DNA of 64,000 bases from Halobaculum gomorrense. GTDB lineage: Archaea > Halobacteriota > Halobacteria > Halobacteriales > Haloferacaceae. The stretch covers positions 62,001-126,000 of the forward strand of contig NZ_FQWV01000004.1 of NCBI RefSeq assembly GCF_900129775.1, read 5' to 3'. Of this stretch, positions 1-6,197 are shown piece by piece. Every line of letters starts with the position of its first letter. Positions within the stretch are counted from its first letter, which is position 1. The translations under genes were made by a program, and so were the position numbers. The notes below the pieces were generated by a model. The model had not been told where the DNA came from, did not search any database, and saw only the letters and a list, made by a program, of their open reading frames with translations.

Positions 1-374
1 CGACCGCCTCGCCAGCCGATCTCGACGCCGGCGCCGTCGGAGAGTGGCTCGCCGCCTCGCTCGCGGACACCGAGTTCGCCTACGGATTCGACGCGACGCT
101 GTCGCTCGACGGCCGGACGGCGCGCCACCGGATGGCCTCCGACGACGTGGGCGAGACGTTCGAGACGCTCGTCACCTGGTTCGCGGACGCCGCCGGCGGC
201 GACACGGCTCCGGAGGACGCGCTCGGTATCCTTCTGGCCGGAATGGACACCGCGCCGCGGCTCCCGCCCGACGCCGTCCGGTCGGCGCTGGCGGGGCTGG
301 GCGTCTCCCGCGACGACTCCGTCGATGACGTGTTGGCGGCGCTCGACGAGGTCGGCGGACTCCGACTGGAGTGA
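1..374 (+). CDS. 3' end of an unrecognised haloarchaeal protein (partial)
   Basis: The reading frame is open from base 3 of the window to a TGA at 372-374, so only the C-terminal 123 residues are visible. The sequence is acidic and looks globular: an AVGEWLAASL-type helix, a strand-rich part (FAYGFDATLSLDGRTARHRM), then helices with an EDALGILLAGMD segment. There are no membrane spans, cysteines or catalytic motifs that I can recognise. It resembles a small haloarchaeal family that I recall as DUF7500, but that is memory and not a search. It lies about 100 bp upstream of cheY, which has its own promoter, so it is probably a separate transcript. The function is unknown. Confidence 0.6.
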   Translation, partial: TASPADLDAGAVGEWLAASLADTEFAYGFDATLSLDGRTARHRMASDDVGETFETLVTWFADAAGGDTAPEDALGILLAGMDTAPRLPPDAVRSALAGLGVSRDDSVDDVLAALDEVGGLRLE

Positions 375-444
375 GCGGTCCGGCCGACCGCGGCTCGAGC
401 ATCCATCCGCCGCAGTTTTCACTGCTGATAGGCACGGGAATGCG

Positions 445-473
445 TTTATTATCGCCGCCGAGGCGATATCGCC
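445..473 (+). promoter_or_regulatory. cheY promoter: TATA-like box and a 12-bp palindrome at the start site
   Basis: TTTATTA at 445-451 is an archaeal TATA-like element centred about 28 nt before the cheY ATG at 477, which predicts a nearly leaderless mRNA. The perfect palindrome GGCGATATCGCC (462-473) covers the expected transcription start, a position where a bound repressor would block initiation. The operator role is inference. Confidence 0.5.
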
Positions 474-476
474 TAT

Positions 477-839
477 ATGCCGACCAGCGTGCTGATCGCG
501 GACGACTCGGAGTTCATGCGGAACCTCCTGCGGGAGATCCTCGAGGGCGAGTTCGAGATCATCGGCGAGGCCGAGAACGGCGTGGAGGCGGTCGACCTCT
601 ACGGCGAACACGCCCCCGACATCGTGATGATGGACATCGTCATGCCGATCCGCAACGGGATCGAGGCGACCACCGAGATCACGGAGGAGCACCCCGACGC
701 GAGCGTCATCATGTGCACCAGCGTCGGGCAGGAGGAGAAGATGAAGGCCGCGATCAAGGCGGGCGCCGAGGGGTACATCACGAAACCGTTCCAGAAGCCG
801 AACGTGCTCGAAGCTATCAACGACGTCGTCCCCGCGTAG
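477..839 (+). CDS. cheY: Chemotaxis response regulator CheY
   Basis: A 120-residue single receiver domain, the normal CheY length. All phosphorylation-site residues are present: acidic pair D9/D10, phospho-acceptor D53 (in IVMMDIVMP), T81 (MCTSVG) and K103 (YITKPF). CheA phosphorylates CheY, and in archaea CheY-P signals to the archaellum through CheF rather than FliM. The gene heads a + strand run: cheC starts 2 nt after its stop and cheD follows, then the arl operon. That makes it the response regulator for the motor encoded next door. The start is set by the TATA box 28 nt upstream. Identification is secure from the motifs and context. Confidence 0.96.
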   Translation: MPTSVLIADDSEFMRNLLREILEGEFEIIGEAENGVEAVDLYGEHAPDIVMMDIVMPIRNGIEATTEITEEHPDASVIMCTSVGQEEKMKAAIKAGAEGYITKPFQKPNVLEAINDVVPA

Positions 840-841
840 GG

Positions 842-2041
842 ATGTACGTCGACATCCAGTCGCTGGGGGAGTTCTCCGATCTCGCGAGTCAGGGAGCGGA
901 TCGGGCGGCCGACGCGCTCGGGCAGCTCGCCGGCGCGAACGTCTACGTCGACGTGACCGACGTGACGCTGATGGCCGCCGGCGACCTCCGGGAAGCGTTC
1001 GCCGGACGGGAGTTCGTGGGCGTCGAGATCGGACTACGCGGGGGGATCGCCGGGCAGACCGTGATGGCGTTCGAGCTGGAGGCCGCCGAGAGTCTGGTCG
1101 AACGATTACTGCCCGGCGGTGGCGACGGAGAACTCGTTCGAAGCGGCGTCACCGAGGCGGGTAACATCATGACCTCGGGATTCATCGACGGCTGGGCCGA
1201 CCACCTCGGCGTCGCAATCGACATGACGCCGCCGGCGTACGTCCGCGCGTCGGGGACGGACATCCTCCCCGACGGCACCTTCGACGACGACCGACAGGGC
1301 GTGTTCATGTTCGAGTCGCAGGTCTCCTCGATGGACGAGGACCTCGAGTTCACGATCTACATGCTTCCCGAGTACGCCGGCTTCACGGAGATGCTCGGCC
1401 ACGACGGCCCCGTCGGCGATACCGGCGACGCGGTCCCGGTGAACAAGCTGCCGACGTTCAACCGGATGACCGAGCAGGGTGCCGCCGCCGCCGCCGACAA
1501 CATCACCATGATGACCGGTACGGAGACGGACGTGGATGTCTCGCGGCTCCGGTTCGTGCCGGTACAGGACGTGCCCGCCGAACTGGGCACCGAGACCGTC
1601 GCGGGGACGGTGTTCGAACTGCACGGCGACCCGAGCGGCTACCTCGCCATCCTCTTCGACGAGGCGTCCGCCGAGGAGGTCGCCGGCGGGATGATCCCCA
1701 CGGAGACCGAGCCGGGGATCGGCGACATGGAGAAGGGCGCGCTGCGGGAACTCGGCAACATCATGACATCGGGGTTCATCGACGGCTGGGCGAACGTGCT
1801 CGACACGAGCATCGAGCACACCCCGCCGCAGTTCGTCCACGACATGGGCTCGGCGGTGATGAGCCCGCTCGTGAGCCGGCTCGGGCAGACGCAGGACCAC
1901 GCGTTCATCATCGACTCGACGGTCCGCACCCCCGACGGCAACGTCCGATGCGACATCTACGCCCTCCCCGACCAGCGCGAACTGGCCGCGGCGCTGGACC
2001 GCATCGAACCCGCGGCGACCGACGGCGGATCGCTCCGGTGA
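842..2041 (+). CDS. cheC: CheC-type phosphatase, tandem two-domain form
   Basis: 399 residues, about twice the length of a bacterial CheC, made of two CheC domains. Each half carries one intact CheC/CheX/FliY motif (E-x2-N plus a downstream Pro): E105/N108 followed by TPP near 129-131, and E303/N306 followed by a matching TPP. Both motifs sit in the same sequence, GNIMTSGFIDGWA, showing internal duplication. The first motif expected in each half (near residues 15-20 and 211-214) lacks the E/N pair, so only one active site per half looks functional. The predicted role is dephosphorylation of CheY-P and/or regulation of CheD. The ATG at 842 is 2 nt after cheY's stop, so translation is probably coupled. 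Archaeal genomes often have several CheC paralogues (for example the CheJ type), and this is the long type. Confidence 0.88.
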   Translation: MYVDIQSLGEFSDLASQGADRAADALGQLAGANVYVDVTDVTLMAAGDLREAFAGREFVGVEIGLRGGIAGQTVMAFELEAAESLVERLLPGGGDGELVRSGVTEAGNIMTSGFIDGWADHLGVAIDMTPPAYVRASGTDILPDGTFDDDRQGVFMFESQVSSMDEDLEFTIYMLPEYAGFTEMLGHDGPVGDTGDAVPVNKLPTFNRMTEQGAAAAADNITMMTGTETDVDVSRLRFVPVQDVPAELGTETVAGTVFELHGDPSGYLAILFDEASAEEVAGGMIPTETEPGIGDMEKGALRELGNIMTSGFIDGWANVLDTSIEHTPPQFVHDMGSAVMSPLVSRLGQTQDHAFIIDSTVRTPDGNVRCDIYALPDQRELAAALDRIEPAATDGGSLR

Positions 2042-2048
2042 GCCGCTC

Positions 2049-2594
2049 GTGAGCCCAACCGACTCGTCGAACGCGGGTGCGCCGCCCGCGCAGCAGGCCC
2101 CCGACCCCGACCGGTCTGCCCCGCGGCGGAAGGTCGCGCTCTCGGACGCGGCGGTGGCGGCCGACGGCGCCGTGTTGGTCACCAGCGGGCTCGGCTCCTG
2201 TCTCGGCATCGCGCTCCACGATCCGACCGCCGGCGTCGGTGGACTGTTACACGCGATGCTCCCGGCCGCCGAGGGGCGTCCGGGCGCGCCCGAGAAGTTC
2301 GTCGTCGACGGTATCGACGCGACCGTCGCCGCGATGGCAGACGCCGGCGCCGATCCGGACGGGCTCCGCGCGAAGATCGCCGGCGCCGCCAAGATGATCG
2401 AGTTCAACGCCGGCGGCTCGGACGGCTCGGTCGGCGACCGCAACGTCGCCGCCGCGGAGGCCGCGCTGCGCGACCGCGGGATCCCCGTCGTCGACACCGA
2501 CACCGGCGGCGACCGCGGGCGGTCCCTCCGGTTCGATACGGCCACGGGGTGTCTGCACGTCTCGTACGCCGGCGGCGACACGATCGTGGTATAG
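2049..2594 (+). CDS. cheD: Chemoreceptor glutamine deamidase CheD
   Basis: 181 residues starting at a GTG 7 nt after cheC's stop. The CheD catalytic triad is present with the family's spacing: T45, C51 (GLGSCLGIALHD) and H68 (LLHAMLP). CheD converts specific Gln residues of transducers to Glu and in other organisms forms a complex with CheC, which is encoded directly upstream. The first ~27 residues are a Pro/Ala-rich extension without recognisable function. The Cys/His core makes the assignment firm; the N-terminus could be shorter. Confidence 0.92.
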   Translation: MSPTDSSNAGAPPAQQAPDPDRSAPRRKVALSDAAVAADGAVLVTSGLGSCLGIALHDPTAGVGGLLHAMLPAAEGRPGAPEKFVVDGIDATVAAMADAGADPDGLRAKIAGAAKMIEFNAGGSDGSVGDRNVAAAEAALRDRGIPVVDTDTGGDRGRSLRFDTATGCLHVSYAGGDTIVV

Positions 2595-2703
2595 GGCCGA
2601 TCTGCGACGCACCGATTCGGTTCGATTGCACCGGTGTGCGGTTCGCCCTCGCGCCGGCGAGCGGTCGCCGTCCGAGATCGGGGACGAGGCTCGCTGACAA
2701 TCG

Positions 2704-2763
2704 TTATCGGAGACGATAATCCGCGGGATGGGTTTAAGTTTCGTTCGGAGGTGTTCAGGTGTA
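2704..2763 (+). promoter_or_regulatory. arlCE promoter with TTATC-N6-GATAA inverted repeat
   Basis: TTTAAG at 2733-2738 is centred about 28 nt before the ATG at 2764, giving a leaderless arlCE transcript. Upstream lies TTATCG-GAGA-CGATAA (2704-2719), a 6-bp inverted repeat immediately 5' of the BRE/TATA region. The whole stretch from 2704 to the ATG recurs, gap-free, in front of the arlI leader ORF at 6045-6107 (46 of 63 positions identical by eye). This points to a shared regulator of the archaellum operon. No such regulator is identified here. Confidence 0.7.
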
Positions 2764-4227
2764 ATGGGTCTCCTCACCGCGCTACCGGGAGCAGGGGTCG
2801 GCGGGATCCCAGGGGCCGACGCGACACTCCTCGTCTCGTTCGGACTCCTGGGAGCCAGCCTGCTCGATCGCTTCCGCGACGGCGACGACGGGCCCGGGGA
2901 CGTCGACGACGGCGACGGCGACGATCTGCTCGGCGGCGACGACGGCGCCTTCGGCGGCGATGGCGGCGACGGCGGCGACGACGACCTCGGCGACCTCGGC
3001 GGCATGGACGACTGGGACGACGACGACCCCTTCGGCGGAGAGGAGGGCGGCGGCGACGACGGCGTCGCCGAGCTCGAAAAGCGGGTCGACGACCTGGAGA
3101 ACGAAGTCGCGAGCCTCTCATCGACCGTCAACACGGTCCGATCGGAGAACGAGGAGATCTCCGGCAAGGTCGAGGACATGGGGGAAGACGTCCGCAGCCT
3201 CCTCGACATCTACGAGATGGTGACGCGGGGGATCAACCCCTTCGTCGACGACGTGCAGGGGGGCGGCGACTTCGGCGGCGAGGGGGGCTTCGGGCTGTTC
3301 GACGACGCCGGCGACGAGCAAGAAGAAAGCGAGGACGACCTCGACGAGGACCTCGCCAGCGCCGACGCCGAGGGGTTCTTCGACGAGGACCTCGCCGACG
3401 ACGGGATGGACGACCTCGGCGAGATGGACGAGGGCGACGACCTCGACGACGACTTCGGCGACATGGAGGAGATGGACGAGGAGGACGGCTTCGACGACGA
3501 CCTCGACGGCTTCGGGGACGACGACGCGGATGACACCGATTCAGATACCATGGCGACCGACAACGGCGGCGGAAAGAGTTTCAGCGAACTGAAAGACGAG
3601 TACGAGTCGGGCGACGCCGACTGGGACGAGGGTGAGGGGGAGCCGGCAGACGACGGAGCGAGCGATCCGCTCGACGCCCTCGACGCCGAGCCGAAGTCGA
3701 ACGGTCACGACGAGTCCGGTGACCTCGGGATGGGGAGCGAACCCGAACCGGAGCCCGAACCGACGCCGGACTCGACGGCCGGGCCGACGGACCCGAGTCG
3801 ACGCGGCGAGGGGGTCGACGAGAACGGCGGCTTCGAGTTCGTCGAGGAGGACGACCTCTCCGACGAGCCGTCGAAGCCGTATCTCACGAGCCTGCCGGGC
3901 GACTACGTGGGCGACCTGATGGTGATGGAGTGGCTGGAGTTCCTCGTCGAAGAGTCCACCACGACGGACGCGGTGCGGGCGATCAACTACTACGAGCGCG
4001 TCGAGTGGATCGACGAGGGAGTCGCGGACCAGCTCAAGGGGTTCCTCTCGGGCTTCGGCGACATCGACCGGAACCTGATGGACCGCCCCGGCACCGACCA
4101 CCTCGAGTTGGACCACCATACGCGCTCGCTCAAGTACATCATGCAGTTGACCGACGCCACGGCCGAATCGGTCGTCATCGACCGGTGGCCGCAGCTCTCG
4201 GGGGGCATGCATGGGCTTCAGCGTTAG
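2764..4227 (+). CDS. arlCE: Archaellum switch protein ArlCE (FlaC-FlaE fusion)
   Basis: 487 residues from the leaderless ATG at 2764; an ATG 12 codons earlier lies upstream of the TATA-predicted transcript start and is rejected. Order: short N-terminal part with a hydrophobic stretch (LLVSFGLLGASLL), Asp/Gly-rich linker, coiled-coil FlaC-like region (VAELEKRVDDLENEV near 100 onward), a very long acidic linker rich in D/E repeats, and a C-terminal FlaD/E domain (KPYLTSLPGDYVGDLMVMEW; VRAINYYERVEWI). In halophiles ArlC and ArlE are fused, and the protein is part of the cytoplasmic motor ring that receives the CheF/CheY signal. No separate arlD is seen in the operon. The extreme acidity is typical of haloarchaea but marked even so. 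Its end overlaps arlF by 17 nt. Confidence 0.93.
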   Translation: MGLLTALPGAGVGGIPGADATLLVSFGLLGASLLDRFRDGDDGPGDVDDGDGDDLLGGDDGAFGGDGGDGGDDDLGDLGGMDDWDDDDPFGGEEGGGDDGVAELEKRVDDLENEVASLSSTVNTVRSENEEISGKVEDMGEDVRSLLDIYEMVTRGINPFVDDVQGGGDFGGEGGFGLFDDAGDEQEESEDDLDEDLASADAEGFFDEDLADDGMDDLGEMDEGDDLDDDFGDMEEMDEEDGFDDDLDGFGDDDADDTDSDTMATDNGGGKSFSELKDEYESGDADWDEGEGEPADDGASDPLDALDAEPKSNGHDESGDLGMGSEPEPEPEPTPDSTAGPTDPSRRGEGVDENGGFEFVEEDDLSDEPSKPYLTSLPGDYVGDLMVMEWLEFLVEESTTTDAVRAINYYERVEWIDEGVADQLKGFLSGFGDIDRNLMDRPGTDHLELDHHTRSLKYIMQLTDATAESVVIDRWPQLSGGMHGLQR

Positions 4228-4645
4228 CGCCTCCGCAGGGGTCGTCTTCCTCGGCGTGTTCCTCGCGATCGGCATCGTCTATCCCGCCGCGGCCAACGGC
4301 TTCGAGCGGGTGAGCGACGCGCGCCACGACGCCGCCGACCGCGCGCTCGCGCAGGCGAACACCGGAGTCACCGTGACGAACGCGACGTACAACGACTCGA
4401 CGGACACCCTCATCGTGAACGCCACCAACGACGGCACCACGGCCGTCGACGTGAGCGATGCGGGCCTGTTCGCCGACAACAACCTGACGGCGCCGTCGGT
4501 CACCGTCGCTGGCGACGGCGGGACCGACGTGTGGCTCCCCGGCGAGACCGCCCACTTCGAGGTGTCGCTGTCGACGGCGCCCGACCGGGTCCAGGTCGTC
4601 GTCGACCACGGGGTCCGCGACGCGAGCGCGGTGGAGGTGATCTGA
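4211..4645 (+). CDS. arlF: Archaellum stator protein ArlF
   Basis: 144 residues. An N-terminal membrane anchor (VVFLGVFLAIGIVYPAA, about residues 10-27) is followed by an exported beta-sandwich with Asn/Thr-rich N-glycosylation-like sequons (NATYNDSTD, NATND). ArlF and ArlG form a complex outside the membrane that ties the rotating archaellum to the S-layer. The ATG lies inside the end of arlCE (17-nt overlap) and the stop abuts the GTG of arlG, so the three genes are tightly coupled. Confidence 0.92.
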   Translation: MGFSVSASAGVVFLGVFLAIGIVYPAAANGFERVSDARHDAADRALAQANTGVTVTNATYNDSTDTLIVNATNDGTTAVDVSDAGLFADNNLTAPSVTVAGDGGTDVWLPGETAHFEVSLSTAPDRVQVVVDHGVRDASAVEVI

Positions 4646-5098
4646 GTGGCGGGCGGGAGCGCCGCCGAACTGATCCTGTTCATCGCGGCCATCGTCATCG
4701 CGGCGTCGGTCGCGGGGACGCTCACCAGCGAGGTCGACCGCGTCAGCGACGCCATCTCGGCGAAGTCGCTCGACGTGTCCGCCGAGATCCGCGCCGACGC
4801 GGAGATCGTCTCTGATCCGGGCGCGCCCGTGTACAACCGCTCAGGCGACGAGAACGTCACGATCCACGTCCGCAACACGGGTGTATCGGATCTCCCAGCG
4901 GAGTCCGGGACGTTCGACGTCCTCCTCGACGGCGAGTACCAGACCGACCTCACCGTCTCGGTCGTCGACGGCGGCGACACCTGGCACCGCGGCGACGTGG
5001 TCAAACTGGAGTTCGCCGCCCCCGACCTCCCCGCCGGCGACCACCGGCTGAAGCTGGTCGTCCGCGGGGACGAGGAAGTGTTCCGATTCAGAACCTGA
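4646..5098 (+). CDS. arlG: Archaellum stator protein ArlG
   Basis: 150 residues from a GTG directly after arlF's stop. An N-terminal hydrophobic helix (LILFIAAIVIAASVAGTL, about 10-27) is followed by a beta-sandwich with the family's VTIHVRNTG and DGGDTWHRGDVV segments. It pairs with ArlF as the pseudoperiplasmic stator. The order F-G-H matches other euryarchaeal archaellum operons. Confidence 0.92.
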   Translation: MAGGSAAELILFIAAIVIAASVAGTLTSEVDRVSDAISAKSLDVSAEIRADAEIVSDPGAPVYNRSGDENVTIHVRNTGVSDLPAESGTFDVLLDGEYQTDLTVSVVDGGDTWHRGDVVKLEFAAPDLPAGDHRLKLVVRGDEEVFRFRT

Positions 5099-5116
5099 GC
5101 CCCACCACACCGCACG

Positions 5117-5169
5117 CCCCTCACGACCACCCACCCCTCACAAGTCACCCCTTACGATCCACCCCTCAC
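5117..5169 (+). repeat. Four phased CCCCTCAC motifs just before arlH
   Basis: CCCCTCAC occurs at 5117-5124, 5134-5141 and 5162-5169, with CCCCTTAC at 5148-5155, spaced 17, 14 and 14 nt. The last copy ends one base before the arlH ATG. The 72-nt arlG-arlH spacer is nearly pure C/A/T on the coding strand and has no Shine-Dalgarno sequence, so arlH cannot use ordinary SD initiation. The function is unknown. Confidence 0.7.
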
Positions 5170-5170
5170 A

Positions 5171-5929
5171 ATGTCACGAGCACAACAGAACACGCTGCTG
5201 TCGATCGGCTTGCCCGAGCGCGACCAACTGAACAAGGAACTCGGCGGGGGGATCCCCCGCGGCTCCATCGTCCTCATGGAGGGGGACTACGGCGCCGGGA
5301 AGTCCGCGCTGTCCCAGCGGTTCGCGTACGGCCTCGTCGACGAGGGCGCGTCCGTCACGCTGCTGTCGACCGAGTTGACCGTCTCCGGGTTCATCGACCA
5401 GATGTACTCGCTGGGGTACGACGTGACCAAGCCCCTGCTCAACGAGGAGCTCCTCTTTCTCGCGGCGGACTTCGACTCCGGTGGGAACTTCTCCGACACC
5501 GACGCCGAGCGCAAGGAGCTGCTCAAGCTCCTGATGGAGGCGGAGACGATGTGGAACTCCGACGTGATCATCCTCGACACGTTCGACTCCATCCTCCGCA
5601 ACGACCCCACCTTTGAGGCGCTCGTCCGCAACAACGACGAGCGGCAGGCCGCCCTCGAGATCATCTCCTTCTTCCGCGACATGATCTCCAGCGGCAAGGT
5701 GATCGTGCTCACCGTCGACCCCTCCGCGGTCGGCGACGACGCGATCGGTCCCTTCCGCTCCATCGCCGACGTGTTCTTCGAACTGCAGATGGTCGAGGTC
5801 GGCTCCGACGTGCGCCGGAACATCGCGGTGAAGCGCTTCGCCGGGATGGGGAGCCAGGTCGGCGACTCGATCGGCTTCTCGGTGCGCTCGGGAACCGGGA
5901 TCGTCATCGAGTCACGCAGCGTCGCCTGA
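5171..5929 (+). CDS. arlH: Archaellum motor regulator ATPase ArlH (KaiC-like)
   Basis: 252 residues. RecA/KaiC fold with Walker A GDYGAGKS (38-45) and Walker B VIILD (132-136), followed by TFDS. ArlH binds ATP, sits inside the ArlC/D/E ring and interacts with the ArlI hexamer, and its nucleotide state is thought to control motor assembly and switching. The length is usual for the family. The gene is preceded by a C-rich spacer with phased repeats rather than a ribosome-binding site, and followed by 264 nt carrying a second promoter for arlI. Confidence 0.95.
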   Translation: MSRAQQNTLLSIGLPERDQLNKELGGGIPRGSIVLMEGDYGAGKSALSQRFAYGLVDEGASVTLLSTELTVSGFIDQMYSLGYDVTKPLLNEELLFLAADFDSGGNFSDTDAERKELLKLLMEAETMWNSDVIILDTFDSILRNDPTFEALVRNNDERQAALEIISFFRDMISSGKVIVLTVDPSAVGDDAIGPFRSIADVFFELQMVEVGSDVRRNIAVKRFAGMGSQVGDSIGFSVRSGTGIVIESRSVA

Positions 5930-6044
5930 GGGAGCGCTGTCCGGATGGCTGCTGCCTGACCGGTCGTCGTGCGAGCGGCTGTCGCCCGAGTGGCCGTCGC
6001 CGCCAGCGGACGAGTTCTTGGGCGTTTGCATACACCGCGCGGTG

Positions 6045-6104
6045 TTATCGGTGGTGATAGCTCGCGGGTAGGGTTTAAGCCTCGTTCGCGGGTGTGTCGT
6101 CGTA
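6045..6104 (+). promoter_or_regulatory. Internal arl promoter upstream of arlI, copy of the arlCE promoter module
   Basis: The TATA-like TTTAAG at 6074-6079 and the inverted repeat TTATC-N6-GATAG at 6045-6060 have exactly the spacing of the arlCE promoter (offset 3341 nt throughout). The predicted transcript start (~6103) coincides with the ATG at 6105 of a 30-codon ORF. This implies arlI and arlJ can be transcribed separately from arlCE-H, with the same regulator. Confidence 0.65.
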
Positions 6105-6197
6105 ATGAGCTTCACCCTCGTCGGGAGCCGGGGGCGCGGTGCCGTCACGTCCGACGACGGACGCCGGCCGTCGCCGGCACGGAGGTGTATTCGATGA
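6105..6197 (+). CDS. 30-codon leader ORF overlapping the arlI start (ATGA)
   Basis: The ATG lies at the predicted leaderless start of the internal arl promoter. The frame encodes 30 residues (MSFTLVGSRG...) and ends in TGA at 6195-6197, sharing ATGA with the arlI ATG at 6194. A strong Shine-Dalgarno, GGAGGTG at 6181-6187, sits inside the ORF 6 nt before the arlI ATG. The peptide is Arg/Gly-rich and resembles nothing I know, so the act of translating it may matter more than the product. The arrangement looks like translational coupling: a leaderless 70S start first, then SD-driven reinitiation. A chance ORF is possible given the GC content, but position and overlap argue for use. Confidence 0.5.
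   Translation: MSFTLVGSRGRGAVTSDDGRRPSPARRCIR

Noticed and set aside
1106-2581. Long - strand ORFs opposite cheC/cheD and many similar ones across the window
   Set aside because: Antisense shadows of high-GC genes: His/Val/Arg-rich composition, no starts or domains, and always opposite a well-supported gene.
2728-2763. Earlier ATG for arlCE at 2728
   Set aside because: It lies upstream of the TATA box at 2733-2738, so it would not be on the transcript; the ATG at 2764 has the right spacing.
5969-6193. N-terminal extension of arlI
   Set aside because: The residues are Arg-rich and unlike ArlI; the ATG at 6194 has a Shine-Dalgarno and gives the expected N-terminus.
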